In this document: positions 43,060 to 53,307 of the stretch, piece after piece
Layout: each line of letters starts with the position of its first letter
Position numbering within the stretch: the first letter of the stretch is position 1
The notes under the pieces: model-generated
Database searches by the model: none
What the model was told of the DNA's origin: nothing
Seen by the model: only the letters and a program-made list of their open reading frames with translations
Origin: Closterium sp. NIES-65
Lineage: Eukaryota > Streptophyta > Zygnematophyceae > Desmidiales > Closteriaceae
Length of the DNA stretch: 64,000 bases
Assembly: GCA_948144175.1 (NCBI GenBank)
Contig: CANXME010002549.1
Coordinates: 992,001 to 1,056,000 of the forward strand
Direction of reading: 5' to 3'
Position numbers and translations under genes: made by a program

Positions 43060-45056
43060 CTAGCCGAAGCTCCGCCTGAGCTGGAGACGAGCTGCGCGGA
43101 TCCAGTCGATCAACACCTCAGTGACCTCACCCTTGCTGCGCAAGGGGAAGACCGTGGTGTAACGCGAGTAGTCGTCAACCACCAGGAGGAAGTAGCGCTC
43201 GTGACCCTGTCCACGGACGCGGGCTGGGCCCCACACGTCCATGTGAAGCGTCTGCATCGGGGCCTCCGTCGGAGGAAACGGGGAGGAGTGAGGGGTAGCC
43301 CGCAGACGACCCTCGACACAGGGGACACAGGGAGGGCCAGGCCTCGGAGGAAGGGGAGGGAGGGACCGGGGAAGACCAGAGACAAGAAGGCGAGAGGCCA
43401 TGCCCCGGAGACGAGGCAGGGAGGGGTGACCCATCCTGTGGTGCCACAGGAGGGTCTCGTGAGACAGGAGGCGACACGAGCAGGGAGCAGACTCAGGACC
43501 AGACCTGGACGCTGCAGCAAACACCTGACCCAACGCAGCTACCTGACCAGACGCAGGAGGAGGAGACGGAACAGTGAGTGTGTACAGGCTCGACCCCGGC
43601 CCACGTGTGAACGTGGTCAAGTGTCGACCCGTGTCCGCGTCCGTGCAGTGGGTGTCCCGTCGGCGTGCAAGGGTGAACTGGTCAACCCCTGCATCCTGTA
43701 GGTCAGCACCCGCCACCAAGTTCGTAGAGAACGAGGGGAGGTAGAGACCGGACAGGGAGCCAGACGGGACCGCAGGGCACGGAAGGACAGTGGAGTAGCA
43801 AGCCAGAACAGGACCCCTAGAGGGGTCCACAAGGGAGACTGCCACAGGCCGACTAAGCGGCGTGAGTGTGGTGCGGTCTCGAAAGAAGGAGCGAGACGCT
43901 CCTGAGTCAAGAGTGAAGGTAAGAGAGGGCGGAGCCGACGCTGTACCTGAGAGAGCAGACTCACTAGCACCTGGGGACACAGACTCACTGGCACCTAGAG
44001 CAGCAGCCGCAACAGCACCTAGAGCCGCAGTCTCAACAGCACCTGGAGCAGCAGCCTCAACAGCACCTGGAGCCGTAGTACCAATGCCCGGGCCGGGCGG
44101 GAAACACCGGTAACAGTCACCCTCCTCACTAATAGTCACAGCATACATGGCACGAAGAATAGCATCAAAATCAAGATCAAAGATAGCTACTCCTGCCCTA
44201 GACAGCTGGTCCCAGCGAGGGATCTCAGAGGCATCAGGAAACTGGCGGCGCCAGGCGTCAGTCAGGCGGCCGAAGCAGCGCTGGGCGGAGTGTGGACCAC
44301 CACACGGCTCACCCGCACGGTCGCCAGTGCGCAGGACGTAGGTGCACGGACCAGGACCCCCACCCCTCTGACGTGCAGCGTACCACTCACGGAGCTGCTG
44401 CGGGGAGAGGGTCTCCTGACTACGCTGCTGCTGCTGGCGCTGACCACCACCGGAGCCACTCCTCCGCGACGAGCCACGACCGCCGCCGCCTCCTCCGCCG
44501 CCGCCGCCGCCACCACCTCCGCTGCCACCGCCACCCCCCCCGTCGCCGCCGCCACCACCACCTCCGCCTCCACTCCCACCACCACCTCCGCTGCCGCCCC
44601 CGCCTCCACTGCCGCCGCTGACACCTCCACTCCCGCCACCACTCCCGCTACCACCCTCACCTCCTCCGCTGCCTCCACCGCCGCCTCCACCGCCCCCGCC
44701 GCCTCCCCCACCGCCCCTGCCCCCCTTGCCCTTGCCAGAGCGACGTCTCCCGCTAGGGGCAGACGCCGCACCGACCGACTCAAAACCAACGAGGTCGGCC
44801 GTGGCAGCAGAGGCGACAGAGGGCAGGAGGGGGGAGGGGGAACACCCCTCAAAGATGGGGGTGCGCGGGTCACCACGAGAGGCCCCTACAGCGAGAATGC
44901 TCTTCTCGGCTGCGAGGAGGGACTTCTCGAGGAGCTCAACAGTGAGAGTGGTGGGGCAGACTGAGAGTAAGTCGTCCCTGACTCCGCGAAGGGAGTCAGG
45001 GAGGCGGGTGACAATATAGTAGAGAGTGAAGTACTGGGGGGGGGGTTCTTGGCGCA
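43060..45056 (-). pseudogene. copia C gag tail, zinc knuckle, protease, integrase N-terminus
   Basis: The -1 frame from the C run. QYFTLYYIVTRLPDSL, LLEKSLLAAEKSILAVGASRGDPRTPIF, a polyglycine tract (44460-44740) and QQLREWYAARQ. The C-x13-C-x3-H-x4-C knuckle lies near 44270-44345. Then RAMYAVTISEEGDCYRC, the protease core FTLDSGASRSFF (near 43915), HHRMGHPSLPRL and CVPCVEGRLR (HHCC), HMDVWGPARVRGQG and VVDDYSRYTTVFPL. It ends at TAG 43060-43062 where B has TCG, a single-base nonsense change just before the second integrase catalytic motif. Confidence 0.9.
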
Positions 45057-45060
45057 GAAC
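45040..45060 (-). promoter_or_regulatory. gag/pol -1 frame-change site, copia C
   Basis: AAGAA, ten C, then AGTAC. From the capsid frame the conserved YFTLYYIV peptide is reached only by a -1 shift. The site is three bases shorter than in B and N, which keeps the same frame relation. Confidence 0.55.
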
Positions 45061-45506
45061 TCAGCAGGAAGTGCAGCGCGGAAGCGAGCGTCACTAGTGC
45101 GCAGGTGGGTAATGAGGTCGGCGACTGTGGCAAAAGCAGCAAGGTCGGGAAAGAGGTACGGTAGCATGAGGCGGCTCAGTGCAGCAGTGGCAGGGGTGGA
45201 GTAGCGTGCAATAACGGCGTCGTACAAGGTCTTAGCACTCTTGTACGACCCAAAGTGTGCACGCTCAGAGGGAGGGAGGTGGCGACGCACAGCAAGACGT
45301 GCAGCAGCATCGCGTGTGGCCCACTGTGAGCGAATAGTGGCATCCTCAGTAGCAGCAGGGGCGGGAGAGGCACCAGAAGTGAGATCAAAGAGAGAGAGGC
45401 CGTCAGCTCTGTCGCACTGTAGGAAAAGCAGTAGGTCGTCTACCCACACGTCAAAGTCGATGGCTCTGCCCTCAGCGTCAAAGGTGAGGACACTGGGGGT
45501 AGCCAT
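45045..45506 (-). CDS. copia C gag capsid domain
   Basis: Starts at ATG 45506 (MATPSVLTFDAEGRAIDF); an upstream in-frame Met at 45554 is less conserved. FDVWVDDLLLFLQCDRADGLSLFDLTSG, RHLPPSERAHFGSYKSAKTLYDAVIARYSTPATAALSR, MLPYLFPDLAAFATVADLITHLRTSD and ALPAEFCAKNP. The domain is unbroken to the C run. Past it, frame 0 runs on to 44886 without family similarity, so the product either ends there or continues into pol by a -1 shift. Assignment as Gag rests on position and on resemblance to UBN2-type copia Gag. Confidence 0.8.
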
Positions 45507-46492
45507 GACAGCAGTAGGGTGAGGGCAGTGCACAGAGGAAAGCTCAGTGCTCACCAGACAGGGCAGTGCAGGCGGCCCGGGCGGCTTGGGTGGCTCGGGC
45601 GGCTCGGCGGCTCGGCTGCTGGGCGGCTCGGGCGTCTCGGCGGCTCGGGCGGCTCGGGCGGCACGGCTGCTGGGGCGGCTCGACTCCTGGGGCGGCTCGG
45701 CTGCAGGGGCGGCTCGGCTGCTACGGCGGCTCGGCTGCTGGGGCGGCTCGGCCGCTGGGACGGCTCGGCTGCTGGGGCGGCGGGGCCGGGAGATGAGGCG
45801 GCGGGGCCGGCAGGTGCAGCAGCGGGGCCAGCAGGGGTAGCGGTGGGGCCGGCAGGTGCAGTAGCGGGGCCGGCAGGTGCAGTAGCGGGGCCGGCAGGGG
45901 TAGCGGCGGGGCCGGTAGGTGCAGTGGCGGGGCCGTCAGAGGGGACGGCGGGGCCGTTAGGTGCAGTGGCGGGGCCGTCAGGTGGGAACGGCGGGGCCGT
46001 CAGGTGCAGCGGCGGGGCCGTCTGAAGCAGCGGCGGGGCCGGCAGGTGGGACGGCGGGGCCGTCAGAGGGGACGGCCTGGCCGTCAGGTGCAGTGGCGGG
46101 GCCGTCTGAAGCAGCGGCGGGGCCGGCAGAGGGGACGGCGGGGCCGTCAAGTGCAGTAGCGGGGCCGACAGAGGGGACGGCGGGGCCGTTAAGCGCAGCG
46201 AAGGGGCCGATAGGGGGGACGGCGGGGCCGTCGCAGGCGATCGCGGGGCCGCCAAAGGGGATGGCGGGGTCGCGAGGGCCAGAGGGAGGCGGCGCGCGAC
46301 GCGGCGCGGCCGTATAGGGGCGGCGCGACGAGGCCGCGGAAGTGGCGCGCCAGAAAAAAAAGGCGGGCGGCTCGACGCGATCGGGCCGCGTAAGGGGAAA
46401 AAAGGCCCAGCGCGACTCGGGCTAGGGCAGAGCGCGCTCCGGGCAGGACGAAATAGTGGGTGGGCCCTAGGAACAGTTCCCACTAGGGAACC
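45507..46492 (-). repeat. GC-rich minisatellite leader of copia C
   Basis: Two blocks: GGCGGCTCGGCTGCTGGG-type repeats (45570-45800) and GGCGGGGCCGTCAGGTGCAG-type repeats (45800-46270). The 336-codon Pro-rich minus-strand frame across it is compositional. Confidence 0.78.
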
Positions 46493-46504
46493 TGCTCGAT
46501 ACCA
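46493..46504 (-). other. primer-binding site of copia C
   Basis: TGGTATCGAGCA directly after the 5' LTR. Confidence 0.8.
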
Positions 46505-46638
46505 TGTTGAGATAGAGGCGAGGAATGATGCACTATCAAATGAAACAAGTACAAGTACCAACCCTAATTGGGTTGTACCCCCTATGGACTACCCCACTAC
46601 AGCCTAAATATATGCATCAGCAATATAATCATCTGACA
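46505..46638 (-). repeat. 5' LTR of copia C
   Basis: 134 bp, TGTCAGATGA to CTCAACA on the minus strand. Target duplication GGCTC follows at 46639-46643. Confidence 0.93.
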
Positions 46639-46761
46639 GGCTCGACCACCAATTGAATTTTTGCAAAAACAACTACTAGAAAATGGTCTCACTTGTTAAC
46701 ATTGGTTAAGAATGGATGACGATTTGTCACCTCAAAGTCGACTACCGGCTCTGATACCACT
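46639..46761 (-). other. D primer-binding site and start of leader
   Basis: TGGTATCAGAGCC on the minus strand (46747-46759), two bases from the D LTR, a full match to the plant initiator-Met consensus. The rest is leader, continuing at 39001-39151 beyond copia C. Confidence 0.8.
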
Positions 46762-47511
46762 TGTGGTTCAGGATCCGTCATTTTGATATCTCACTTCGAA
46801 TTCAATTCTCAACTAAACGCAAATCCGCTCAGTATGATTATGCACCATAGCCTTAGCTACCATTTGAAATTTGAATTAGTCATTACGATGGCCTTTAGAG
46901 TGAGAACGAAAAAAAAAAGTCTAAGAGCTGCATGACTAGAATGGTGGAGGAAGTACAAACATTAAGGAATGGTATGGTTGGAGTTGGGGACTCCAAGAGA
47001 ACCATGAGAGGGAAGGGGTTCTCCAAGAGCTAGGAAAGGATCGTAGGAACCTTCCTAGCAGCAATGATCCAACCCTCATCATGAGGTCCTTGAGGTGACA
47101 TTTGCCTAGGTGTTGCAACATTTGCAACCCATGCTAGAGACTTCTTGCCACCACAATCCAAAAGTCAAAGTTGTCTTCCTAACCACCCAACCAAAGATAA
47201 TGTCATAATAATATTCATGTCACAATAATCGCCCAATGTAAATAACATCTCAAATGAGATAGAATTCCCAAATCTTGGAAATCTTGTAACTTGGGCGATC
47301 TTGGTCGGAATAAGGCGATCTTGGTATCGTTGGAAAGCTTTGGATTTTCCTGCACGATTAAGCATGTAGACTTGGAGAAAACACAAAGATGATAAAATCC
47401 AACAGCCATGCATAATGACATATGCTCAAGCAAATCATGAAAGCACAAAATGGCACGAGCACTTGGCAGGTCGTTAGGATGACATGCACTCAAAATGACG
47501 TGCATTCAACA
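46762..47511 (-). repeat. 5' LTR of D
   Basis: 750 bp from TGTTGAATGC (47511) to GAACCACA (46762) on the minus strand, next to the PBS. The duplication GCTTT follows at 47512-47516. Confidence 0.8.
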
Positions 47512-48923
47512 GCTTTCCGTCACGCAACAGCAGTGCGTATTATGCGAACACCTTCTCGTTGATGCAGTTGCTTAGAGTGTCCACGGAGGGATGTCTTTCC
47601 AGATGTATGCATCGACGCGGTATCCTCGTGTGCGCACGTAAAGTTGCTTCTCCCATACCAATATTTCTTTTGCTGTCTCTTTTCTGACTTTGTCCGCAGG
47701 TTCTTCCGGAACGATGAGTTCAACGACTTCTGCATGGAGAGGGTCAAGTCTTGTTCCATGATATGCTCTGACGAAGTCGCCGATGGTTGTTGTGTCGATC
47801 GTCACAGGAAGTTGTAGTGGTCGTTCGGTAGATCTTCGAAATCGGTGGCCCGCCGATCTTCCGATTGGGTGATTTCACCTTCTTCAAAATCGGTGTCGCC
47901 AATCGCTGCTTCCCTTGTGTCGAGGTGGAGGTTCTTCCGTCCGTCATGATCGGGATAAGGTGGGATCCTTACTCGGTCAACGATTCTTCCTCTGGAGCTC
48001 GTAGTTCTGTTATGTGCTCTAACACGTTAATGACGACTTCTCGCGCCTCTTTAGTAACTTCTGGTTCTTCTTCCACTACAGGTTCTTCGTTGATTTCAAG
48101 CCAACCTCCTTCAACTTCATCGATTTGTCCAGGCCGAGCTCCCCATCCTGTACGACATGTTGCCCTGACGACATATGCTGCATCCTATCCTTCGGTCGTG
48201 TTCCATCCGGTAGGTTGCTCGATTCTGGGCCAGATCGCTCGTGCCCATCCTCCCATTGTACGTTCTCCTGCCAAGCTAACCTCTTCTTCTTGTTCTACCG
48301 CATGTGGTCTAGTGTCTACATGATTCGTGGTCGAGGCGACTGGTACCGTGAGAGCACAGAAGGTTTTGTCCAGTCCTGGATGTTGACAGTCCGTTTCCTC
48401 CGGCTGACTCCAAGTCGGTGGCGACGGAGGTCCTGGTGGATTGAGGACGATGATGCGGTCCTTGTCGCTGACGGTTCCAGGTGAGTCAAAGTTGAGTATA
48501 AATGCTCTGTTTTTGTTTTTCAACTTGTTAATGAGAGTGCCCTCATGGATTAAGTGAAATTCTTCTTTGAGTGTGAGCAGTTGAACACCACACTTCATTA
48601 GTTGGGCGACCGGCAGAAGGTTAAGTTGGAGTTCCGGCACGACACATACATTGCTGATGTGGATGCAGAAGTTTGTACCTTTCGACTCTAGCTGGATCTG
48701 TCCGCGGCTTTTCGCCCAAATCGACTGATTGTTGGCAACAACGATCTTGATTTCGTTGAAGAGTTCCTCGTTGTTGAGGATAAAGATGTTGGATGAGACC
48801 ATGTGCTAACTACAGCATCTATCCAGGTACCAATTATTGACGTCATTCTTTTTCTTGGCAATGTTTGCGATTCGTGGGGTGATCATCTTCGTAACTCCAT
48901 CCCTCATCGTCTAGTGCAATGCG
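47512..48923 (-). pseudogene. G/I protease and pre-integrase region
   Basis: Reading leftwards: NNWYLDRCCS near 48830, the position of the protease active site, where the usual DSG is DRC. Then SSNIFILNNEELFNEIKIVVANNQSIWAKSRGQIQLES, VVPELQLNLLPVAQLMKCGVQLL and ILNFDSPG. Downstream frames are degraded to 47512. This is the standard copia PR C-terminal domain. Interrupted upstream by F and downstream by D. Confidence 0.8.
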
Positions 48924-49064
48924 TGTCAGAATGTTATCATTGTCTAGTTTGCAGTGGGGTACTCTATAGTGAGTACAACCCAAACTAGGGTTTGCTATAT
49001 GTACTGCCCTGCTTACTACTGAAGCCCTCTTTCTGCTTCTAACTTTCTGCTTGCCTTTCTGATA
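48924..49064 (+). repeat. 5' LTR of F
   Basis: TGTCAGAATG to TTTCTGATA. Confidence 0.88.
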
Positions 49065-50392
49065 TGCTATCAGAGTAGGTCGGCCCTCTTCGGTCGATCT
49101 TGTGGGTGGGCCCCACCCGATGCTTCCACTGCTCTACTGTGTGTCGCGCGCCACGGGCGTGCGACGTTTCCTTCCTGCCGCGTGCTCTGAGCGCGCGACG
49201 TTTTTCCATCCCGCCGTGCGCTCGGGGCGTGCGGCGGTTTTTTGCCCGTCGTTCTGCCCTGCTGGTCCTACGCCGCCCTGCCCTGCCCTTCGCGCCGCCC
49301 TCGGACCAGCGCACTGCCCCTCGTCGCCCGTCGCTGCGCCCCTGGGACCAGCGCGCTGCCCCCCCCCGCCCCCCCCCCCCCCCCCGGTCGCCTGTCGCGG
49401 CGCCCCTGGGGTCCGCGCGCTGCTGCTCCCCGTCGCCCGTCGTGGCGCCCTCGGGGGCCCGCGCGCGCCCCCTTTTCCCCCCCTCCCGTCGCCCGTCGAG
49501 GCGCCCTCGGGGGCCCGCGCGCGGCCCCCTCCCGTCGTCTCGTCGCGGCGCCTTTCCCCCCCCCCCCCCCCTTCCCGTCGCCTCGTCGCGGCGGCACGGG
49601 GCCCGCGCGGCGCCCCGTCCCGTCGCCCGTCGCGGCGCCCCGGGGACCCGCGCGCTGCCCGTCCCGTCGCAGCGCCCTGAGGGCCCGTGCGTGGCCTGTT
49701 CCGTCGCCAGCCGTGGCGCCCCGGGGGGGGCCCGCGCCCTGCTCCTTTGTGGTGCCCAGGAGACCCACCTGCCGCCTCTCTTCCCCTCCGTTGACCGCCC
49801 CTACTGCATCCCGCGCTCCTGCCTGCGTTAGGGTTTGGGGGTGGCGGGTATGGGGGTGCTGTGTGGGTGCTACCCTTCCCCTCCTCTTCCTCCTTTGTCT
49901 CCCACTACTGCAGCTGCCGCTGAGGGGGGTGGGTGTGTGGGAGCCGAGGGATTAGGGTTTAAGGGGTGCCGTGGGAGTGGAGCTAGGGGTGCAGCAAGGG
50001 GTGTGTGAAAGGGGTGTGGAACAGGTGGGGGAGGTTGAGTGGAGGTGGCCGCCGTGAAGCCAGCAGCTCCAGTCGCCCGTGAGACCGTTGCGCCAGTCGC
50101 CCGTGAGCCCGTGGCTCCAGTCGCCCGTGAGCTCGTTGCTCCAGTCGCCCGTGGGTCAGTTGCTCCTGCCGCTCATCTAGCCGCGGAGCCAGTTACTCCA
50201 GTTGCCAGTGTGCCAATTGCTCCAGTTGCGCCGTGTGTCTGCAGCTTCCGCCGTCGCCTCCCATCTTCTCTCCTCCCACAGTCACTCCTCCTCACTAGCC
50301 CTCTGCGACTGCCTCTAGCTTTACTTGTGCTTGTGAACCTGCTCTATGATTGCTTGCTGTGCTGATTATACCCCAATTTGACTATGGGGGTG
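49065..50392 (+). repeat. F internal region: PBS, GC-rich repeats, polypurine tract
   Basis: PBS at 49065-49076. From 49260 to 49750 repeats of the type CGTCGCGGCGCCCC...GGGCCCGCGCG, with C runs at 49360-49386 and 49557-49571. At 50060-50160 an 18- to 30-bp unit with CCAGTCGCCCGTGAG. The 243-codon frame at 49100-49831 is Pro/Arg/Ala compositional. No conserved protein seen. Confidence 0.75.
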
Positions 50393-50533
50393 TGTCAGAA
50401 TGTTATCATTGTCTAGTTTGCAGTGGGGTACTCTATAGTGAGTACAACCCAAATTAGGGTTTACTATATGTACTGCCCTACTTACTAGTTAAGCCCTCTT
50501 TCTGCATCTAACATTCTGCTTGCCTTTCTGATA
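50393..50533 (+). repeat. 3' LTR of F
   Basis: Same ends and length as the 5' LTR. Confidence 0.88.
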
Positions 50534-50538
50534 ATGCG

Positions 50539-51986
50539 TACACGTGGCGACTTCGCGATCCACGATGGAGCTTCCTAGTCGTACTGAATGCGTCCAAATG
50601 TCAGCTCGTCAAAGGTAGGGTCGTTTTCTTCTTTGTCCTCGACCGAGCCTTCAGGTCCTACCTGTGGTGGATCGTGGAACATGTCTTCCTAGCTGCGAAA
50701 GAAGCGGTAATGACAGCTAGGTCAGAGAGGTCCGTGACGCAACATACAAGTGAACACCTTGTTTTTACCCTTGTCGTTTGCAGAAATGCGCGTCGGAGCT
50801 TGTGAGGTGTTGGCGACGGCAGTTGGAGATACGGTCTGGTTGCTCGTTGGTGGTCTGCAGGTTTGTTGGTAAGGCACTCCTCCCTATTGCCTTGGAGCGT
50901 ATGTCCCGTTGTTGTTTTTGTTGTTGTTGCCATTGCGCTTCCAGCACTCCTTGATGGTGTGCCCCATATTTTTGCAACACTTGCATAATAGCTTCCTTTT
51001 TTCCATAGGACCTTCTGCGCTTATATAAAAACGCAATATAGGCCTTCTTCTTGCCCCTCTCGTTATACAGGCCAATGTCCTGTTGTTCGGCGAGGAACGA
51101 GGCGCAGAGCGAAGTTTTGCTGAGCGCGTCTTGGGTGCGAAGAAGCGATTTGCAGTGGCACCAATCCGGGCTTAGTCCAGCTAGAAAGATGGTGACAAAC
51201 ATTTCGTCAGGGAAGTTTGTGCCGCTTTTCTTAAATTGATCCCTCAATTTTCTGCAGCGGTTAATGTATGCCACTGATTTCTCTACAAGGAACATCCTGA
51301 CATTGTTCAACTTACTGAGTCGGTTGCCATGTGACATGTGCACAGCTGCTCCCAGGATTGTTGCGCAGGCGCTTACTAGTTCTTGAAGGAGCGGATGTTG
51401 AGCTGCTCAGCGGGCGACATATTCCGGATTAGGATGGTGTAAGCAAGTAGTGACTCGTTGTAGTACTGTGTCTTCTCCTAAGGTGAATCGTTGACCAGAA
51501 AATGCAGGGATCGGTCATAGTACATCCAGATATGTGCGCCCTGATCTAAGAGCTCGAGCTCGAAGCTCCAAGTGTATAAAATTTTCTGTCGGAGAGCGTT
51601 GACGTTCCGAGCTTTGAAGTCTAGAGGAACTTGCTCTGAGTTAATGCCATTGCTTCGTAATGTGCTTGTTGTGTTTGCGCAGGTCCTTGTGCTCCACGAT
51701 TGTCGAAGGTGAACGATCGCTCGGAGCGGGGTCCTTGTGGATCGGGAGGTCTTCTTCTGGAGCCGTCAATGCTCATCGGCTGATGATGGCTCTCCAGTGC
51801 GTTGATGCGGGTGATGAGTTGCTCAATGAGCGCTTGATCCAAGGTCGTCAATTCTGAGGTGACAATAGTGGTCTGTTGAACTGGATTTTCTCCAGTTTCA
51901 CCGCTGTCGGCGCTTGAATGTAAGGTAGTTGTAATAAAGATTGTTTTACAGAACAATATTTTGGCAAATGCCATAATCAAAACTTG
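50539..51986 (-). pseudogene. G/I gag
   Basis: Reading leftwards: N-terminus near 51890-51640 (TTLDQALIEQLITRINALE, ALTQSKFL). The UBN2-type core is at 51340-51040 (HMSHGNRLSKLNNVRMFLVEKSVAYINRCRKLRDQF, MFVTIFLAGLSPDWCHCKSLL). A canonical zinc knuckle CKCCKNMGHTIKECWK lies near 51000-50950 (C-x2-C-x4-H-x4-C). Frames change at least three times. F is inserted downstream and a solo LTR upstream. Confidence 0.82.
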
Positions 51987-52129
51987 TGTCAGAATGTGAT
52001 ATTTGTCTAGCCTGCAGTGGGGTACTCTATAGCGAATATAGCCCAAATTAGGGGTTTGCATATGTACTCAACTGCCTGCTAGTGCAAACCCTCTTTCCTG
52101 TTTCTAACTTTCTGCTCGCTATTCTGACA
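51987..52129 (+). repeat. solo LTR of family F
   Basis: 143 bp, TGTCAGAATG to ATTCTGACA, with exact duplication ACTTG at 51982-51986 and 52130-52134. It matches the F LTRs through CTGCAGTGGGGTACTCTATAG. It records a former full insertion removed by LTR-LTR recombination. Confidence 0.9.
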
Positions 52130-52130
52130 A

Positions 52131-52145
52131 CTTGCTCTCATACCA
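52131..52145 (-). other. primer-binding site of G/I
   Basis: TGGTATGAGAGCAAG on the minus strand next to the LTR. Confidence 0.75.
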
Positions 52146-52472
52146 TATTAGGAGAATGGCTTTTAGGATAGGATAGGTCTGCCTGATAAATTAGGTAGCG
52201 GTATTCTTAGTGGTGAAACCTTGTTGCATATTGAATGTAAATGACAAGGATTGATGAAAATCAAAGCATTAGAAACAATATATATATTCTAGCTAGCAAT
52301 GTACTCTAAGGGGTACGTTCCCTTATTAATTGCATTGCATTGCTATAGTGCTGCGATCCTTTGGTTATCAAATAACTGTAGAGACAGTTATGCCTATTAC
52401 AATTCCTCGCAGATAACCATTTGGTCTAGGTCAGACTTCAATCGCGAAAGTTGACTTGCGACTATTGACCTG
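52146..52472 (-). repeat. 5' LTR of G/I
   Basis: Shares sequence with 24237-24328 plus 31719-31847 and with the Q LTR (60375-60702). The outer boundary is inferred from where similarity to Q ends. Confidence 0.7.
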
Positions 52473-52638
52473 CGTGCCCTATATGGGCTGACGCGCTAGT
52501 GTACATGTACTATTTTGATAGTAGTAGGTGCAATATTGTTGCATCGTTGGGAATGTTTGGATAATACCCTGCTTACTCCAACAACAACAACAACAGATTT
52601 GACGACGATCAAGATTGAACATGCATCATCATCCATTT
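52473..52638. other. short unassigned stretch with (AAC)n
   Basis: 166 bp between the G/I and R LTRs. It holds CAACAACAACAACAACA near 52579-52595. Nothing else seen. Confidence 0.5.
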
Positions 52639-53081
52639 TGTTACAATATGGAATTGTTACTTAACATTCTAACAAAGTTATAACACGACATGACTGCGAC
52701 GAGGACGAAGACCGAGTGATGGAGACAGTTATCGAGGATACTTACAAGCAGGAGAAATTTGAAGTGCAATGCGCAGGAAAAATTCAAACAGTTATTGGAC
52801 CGTGTACGGTTATCGAATCGCACGGTTGCGATCGATGCATCTAAATTAGCCCCAAGGGGAATATATTCCATCGTAGTAAATGGCTAGCCAAGTCGTTTTG
52901 CATTCCTCTGCATTCTTATATAAACCCTTGTATCACCCTACTATATTTACTTCATGTTGAGATGCAACTCTCCTTCTACTGACAGAGTCCGTACCCGATC
53001 TCTAGCAAGTCTTGCGCTGCTACACCCACCATGTGATCAACCTGAGCCGATCCGATAAATATGCTCATTCAGGTTGTAACA
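52639..53081 (+). repeat. 5' LTR of R
   Basis: Ends are 8-bp perfect inverted repeats. TGGTATGAGACC (53082-53093) follows as the PBS. Confidence 0.7.
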
Positions 53082-53171
53082 TGGTATGAGACCCATTCAT
53101 GACTCTTCGCACCACCACCTCTGGTTCAAATTCAAGTTCAAGGTGGTGTCCAGAACTCACTCCTGCCGAAA

Positions 53172-53307
53172 AATGGCTGGAGGATCTAGCAAGCAGGCAG
53201 CTCCCACCACCGAAGCTCCTGCCAACCCTATTACGAGGAACGGGGCAGTAACCACGACCGTCAGCAATGCGCTACTCGAACAACTCATCCAATGCATCAC
53301 AACATTA
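53172..53307 (+). pseudogene. R gag N-terminus
   Basis: MAGGSSKQAAPTTEAPANP then SNALLEQLIQCITTL, similar to ALIEQLITRINALE in G/I gag. Continues at 60170-60365 (NPPIEEWHP, AMLPAQNKFLAI, the counterpart of AMALTQSKFL). Split by copia N. Confidence 0.65.

Larger units (their letters stand above)
39157..46638 (-). mobile_element. nearly intact Ty1/copia retrotransposon C
   Basis: A complete 7.5-kb REWY-family element with paired 134-bp LTRs differing at only 2 positions, an exact 5-bp target duplication GGCTC (39152-39156 and 46639-46643), PBS, leader, gag, full pol and polypurine tract. Pol has a single nonsense codon (43060-43062). It sits in the 5' leader of D. It is the youngest complete insertion visible and the reference for the family. 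Confidence 0.96.
34392..47511 (-). mobile_element. copia-type LTR element D with an internal inversion
   Basis: Bounded by GCTTT duplications at 34387-34391 and 47512-47516. The 5' LTR is 46762-47511 (750 bp, TGTTGAATGC... on the minus strand). The 3' LTR remainder is 34392-35045. Gag and protease read minus (38992 to 37793). IN, RT, RNase H, polypurine tract and the first 40 bp of the 3' LTR read plus (35046-37792). Re-inverting that block gives a normal copia order. Copia C and a solo LTR are nested inside. Many stops show it is old. Confidence 0.75.
48924..50533 (+). mobile_element. short non-autonomous LTR retrotransposon F
   Basis: 1610 bp with 141-bp LTRs (48924-49064, 50393-50533; about 7 differences) and an exact duplication ATGCG (48919-48923, 50534-50538). 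A PBS TGCTATCAGAGT follows the first LTR and a CTATGGGGGTG polypurine tract precedes the second. The 1.3-kb interior is GC-rich repeat with no gag, protease, integrase or RT. This is the layout of TRIM/LARD-type elements that depend on another element's enzymes. Confidence 0.88.
24237..52472 (-). mobile_element. host Ty1/copia element G/I, split by four or more insertions
   Basis: An old copia on the minus strand. Its own sequence survives as 24237-24328 and 31719-31847 (3' LTR), 31848-34391 (RNase H, RT, IN), 47512-48923 (IN/PR), 50534-51986 (gag) and 52130-52472 (PBS, 5' LTR). The key evidence is at D. Removing D plus one copy of its GCTTT duplication rejoins an open reading frame across 47512/34391 (RDGK before, LLKPREDLPSY after). 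The pieces at 24-34 kb and 47-52 kb are therefore one element. The outer 5' LTR boundary is approximate. Confidence 0.8.

Noticed and set aside
45551..46561. 336-codon Pro/Ala-rich minus-strand frame
   Set aside because: Lies in the GC-rich leader between LTR/PBS and gag of copia C and is made of tandem repeats; not conserved in B, H or N.
49100..49831. 243-codon frame inside element F
   Set aside because: Arg/Pro/Ala composition from GC-rich repeats, and no conserved motif. Several frames and both strands are open.
52579..52595. (AAC)n as a functional site
   Set aside because: Simple microsatellite with no supporting context.
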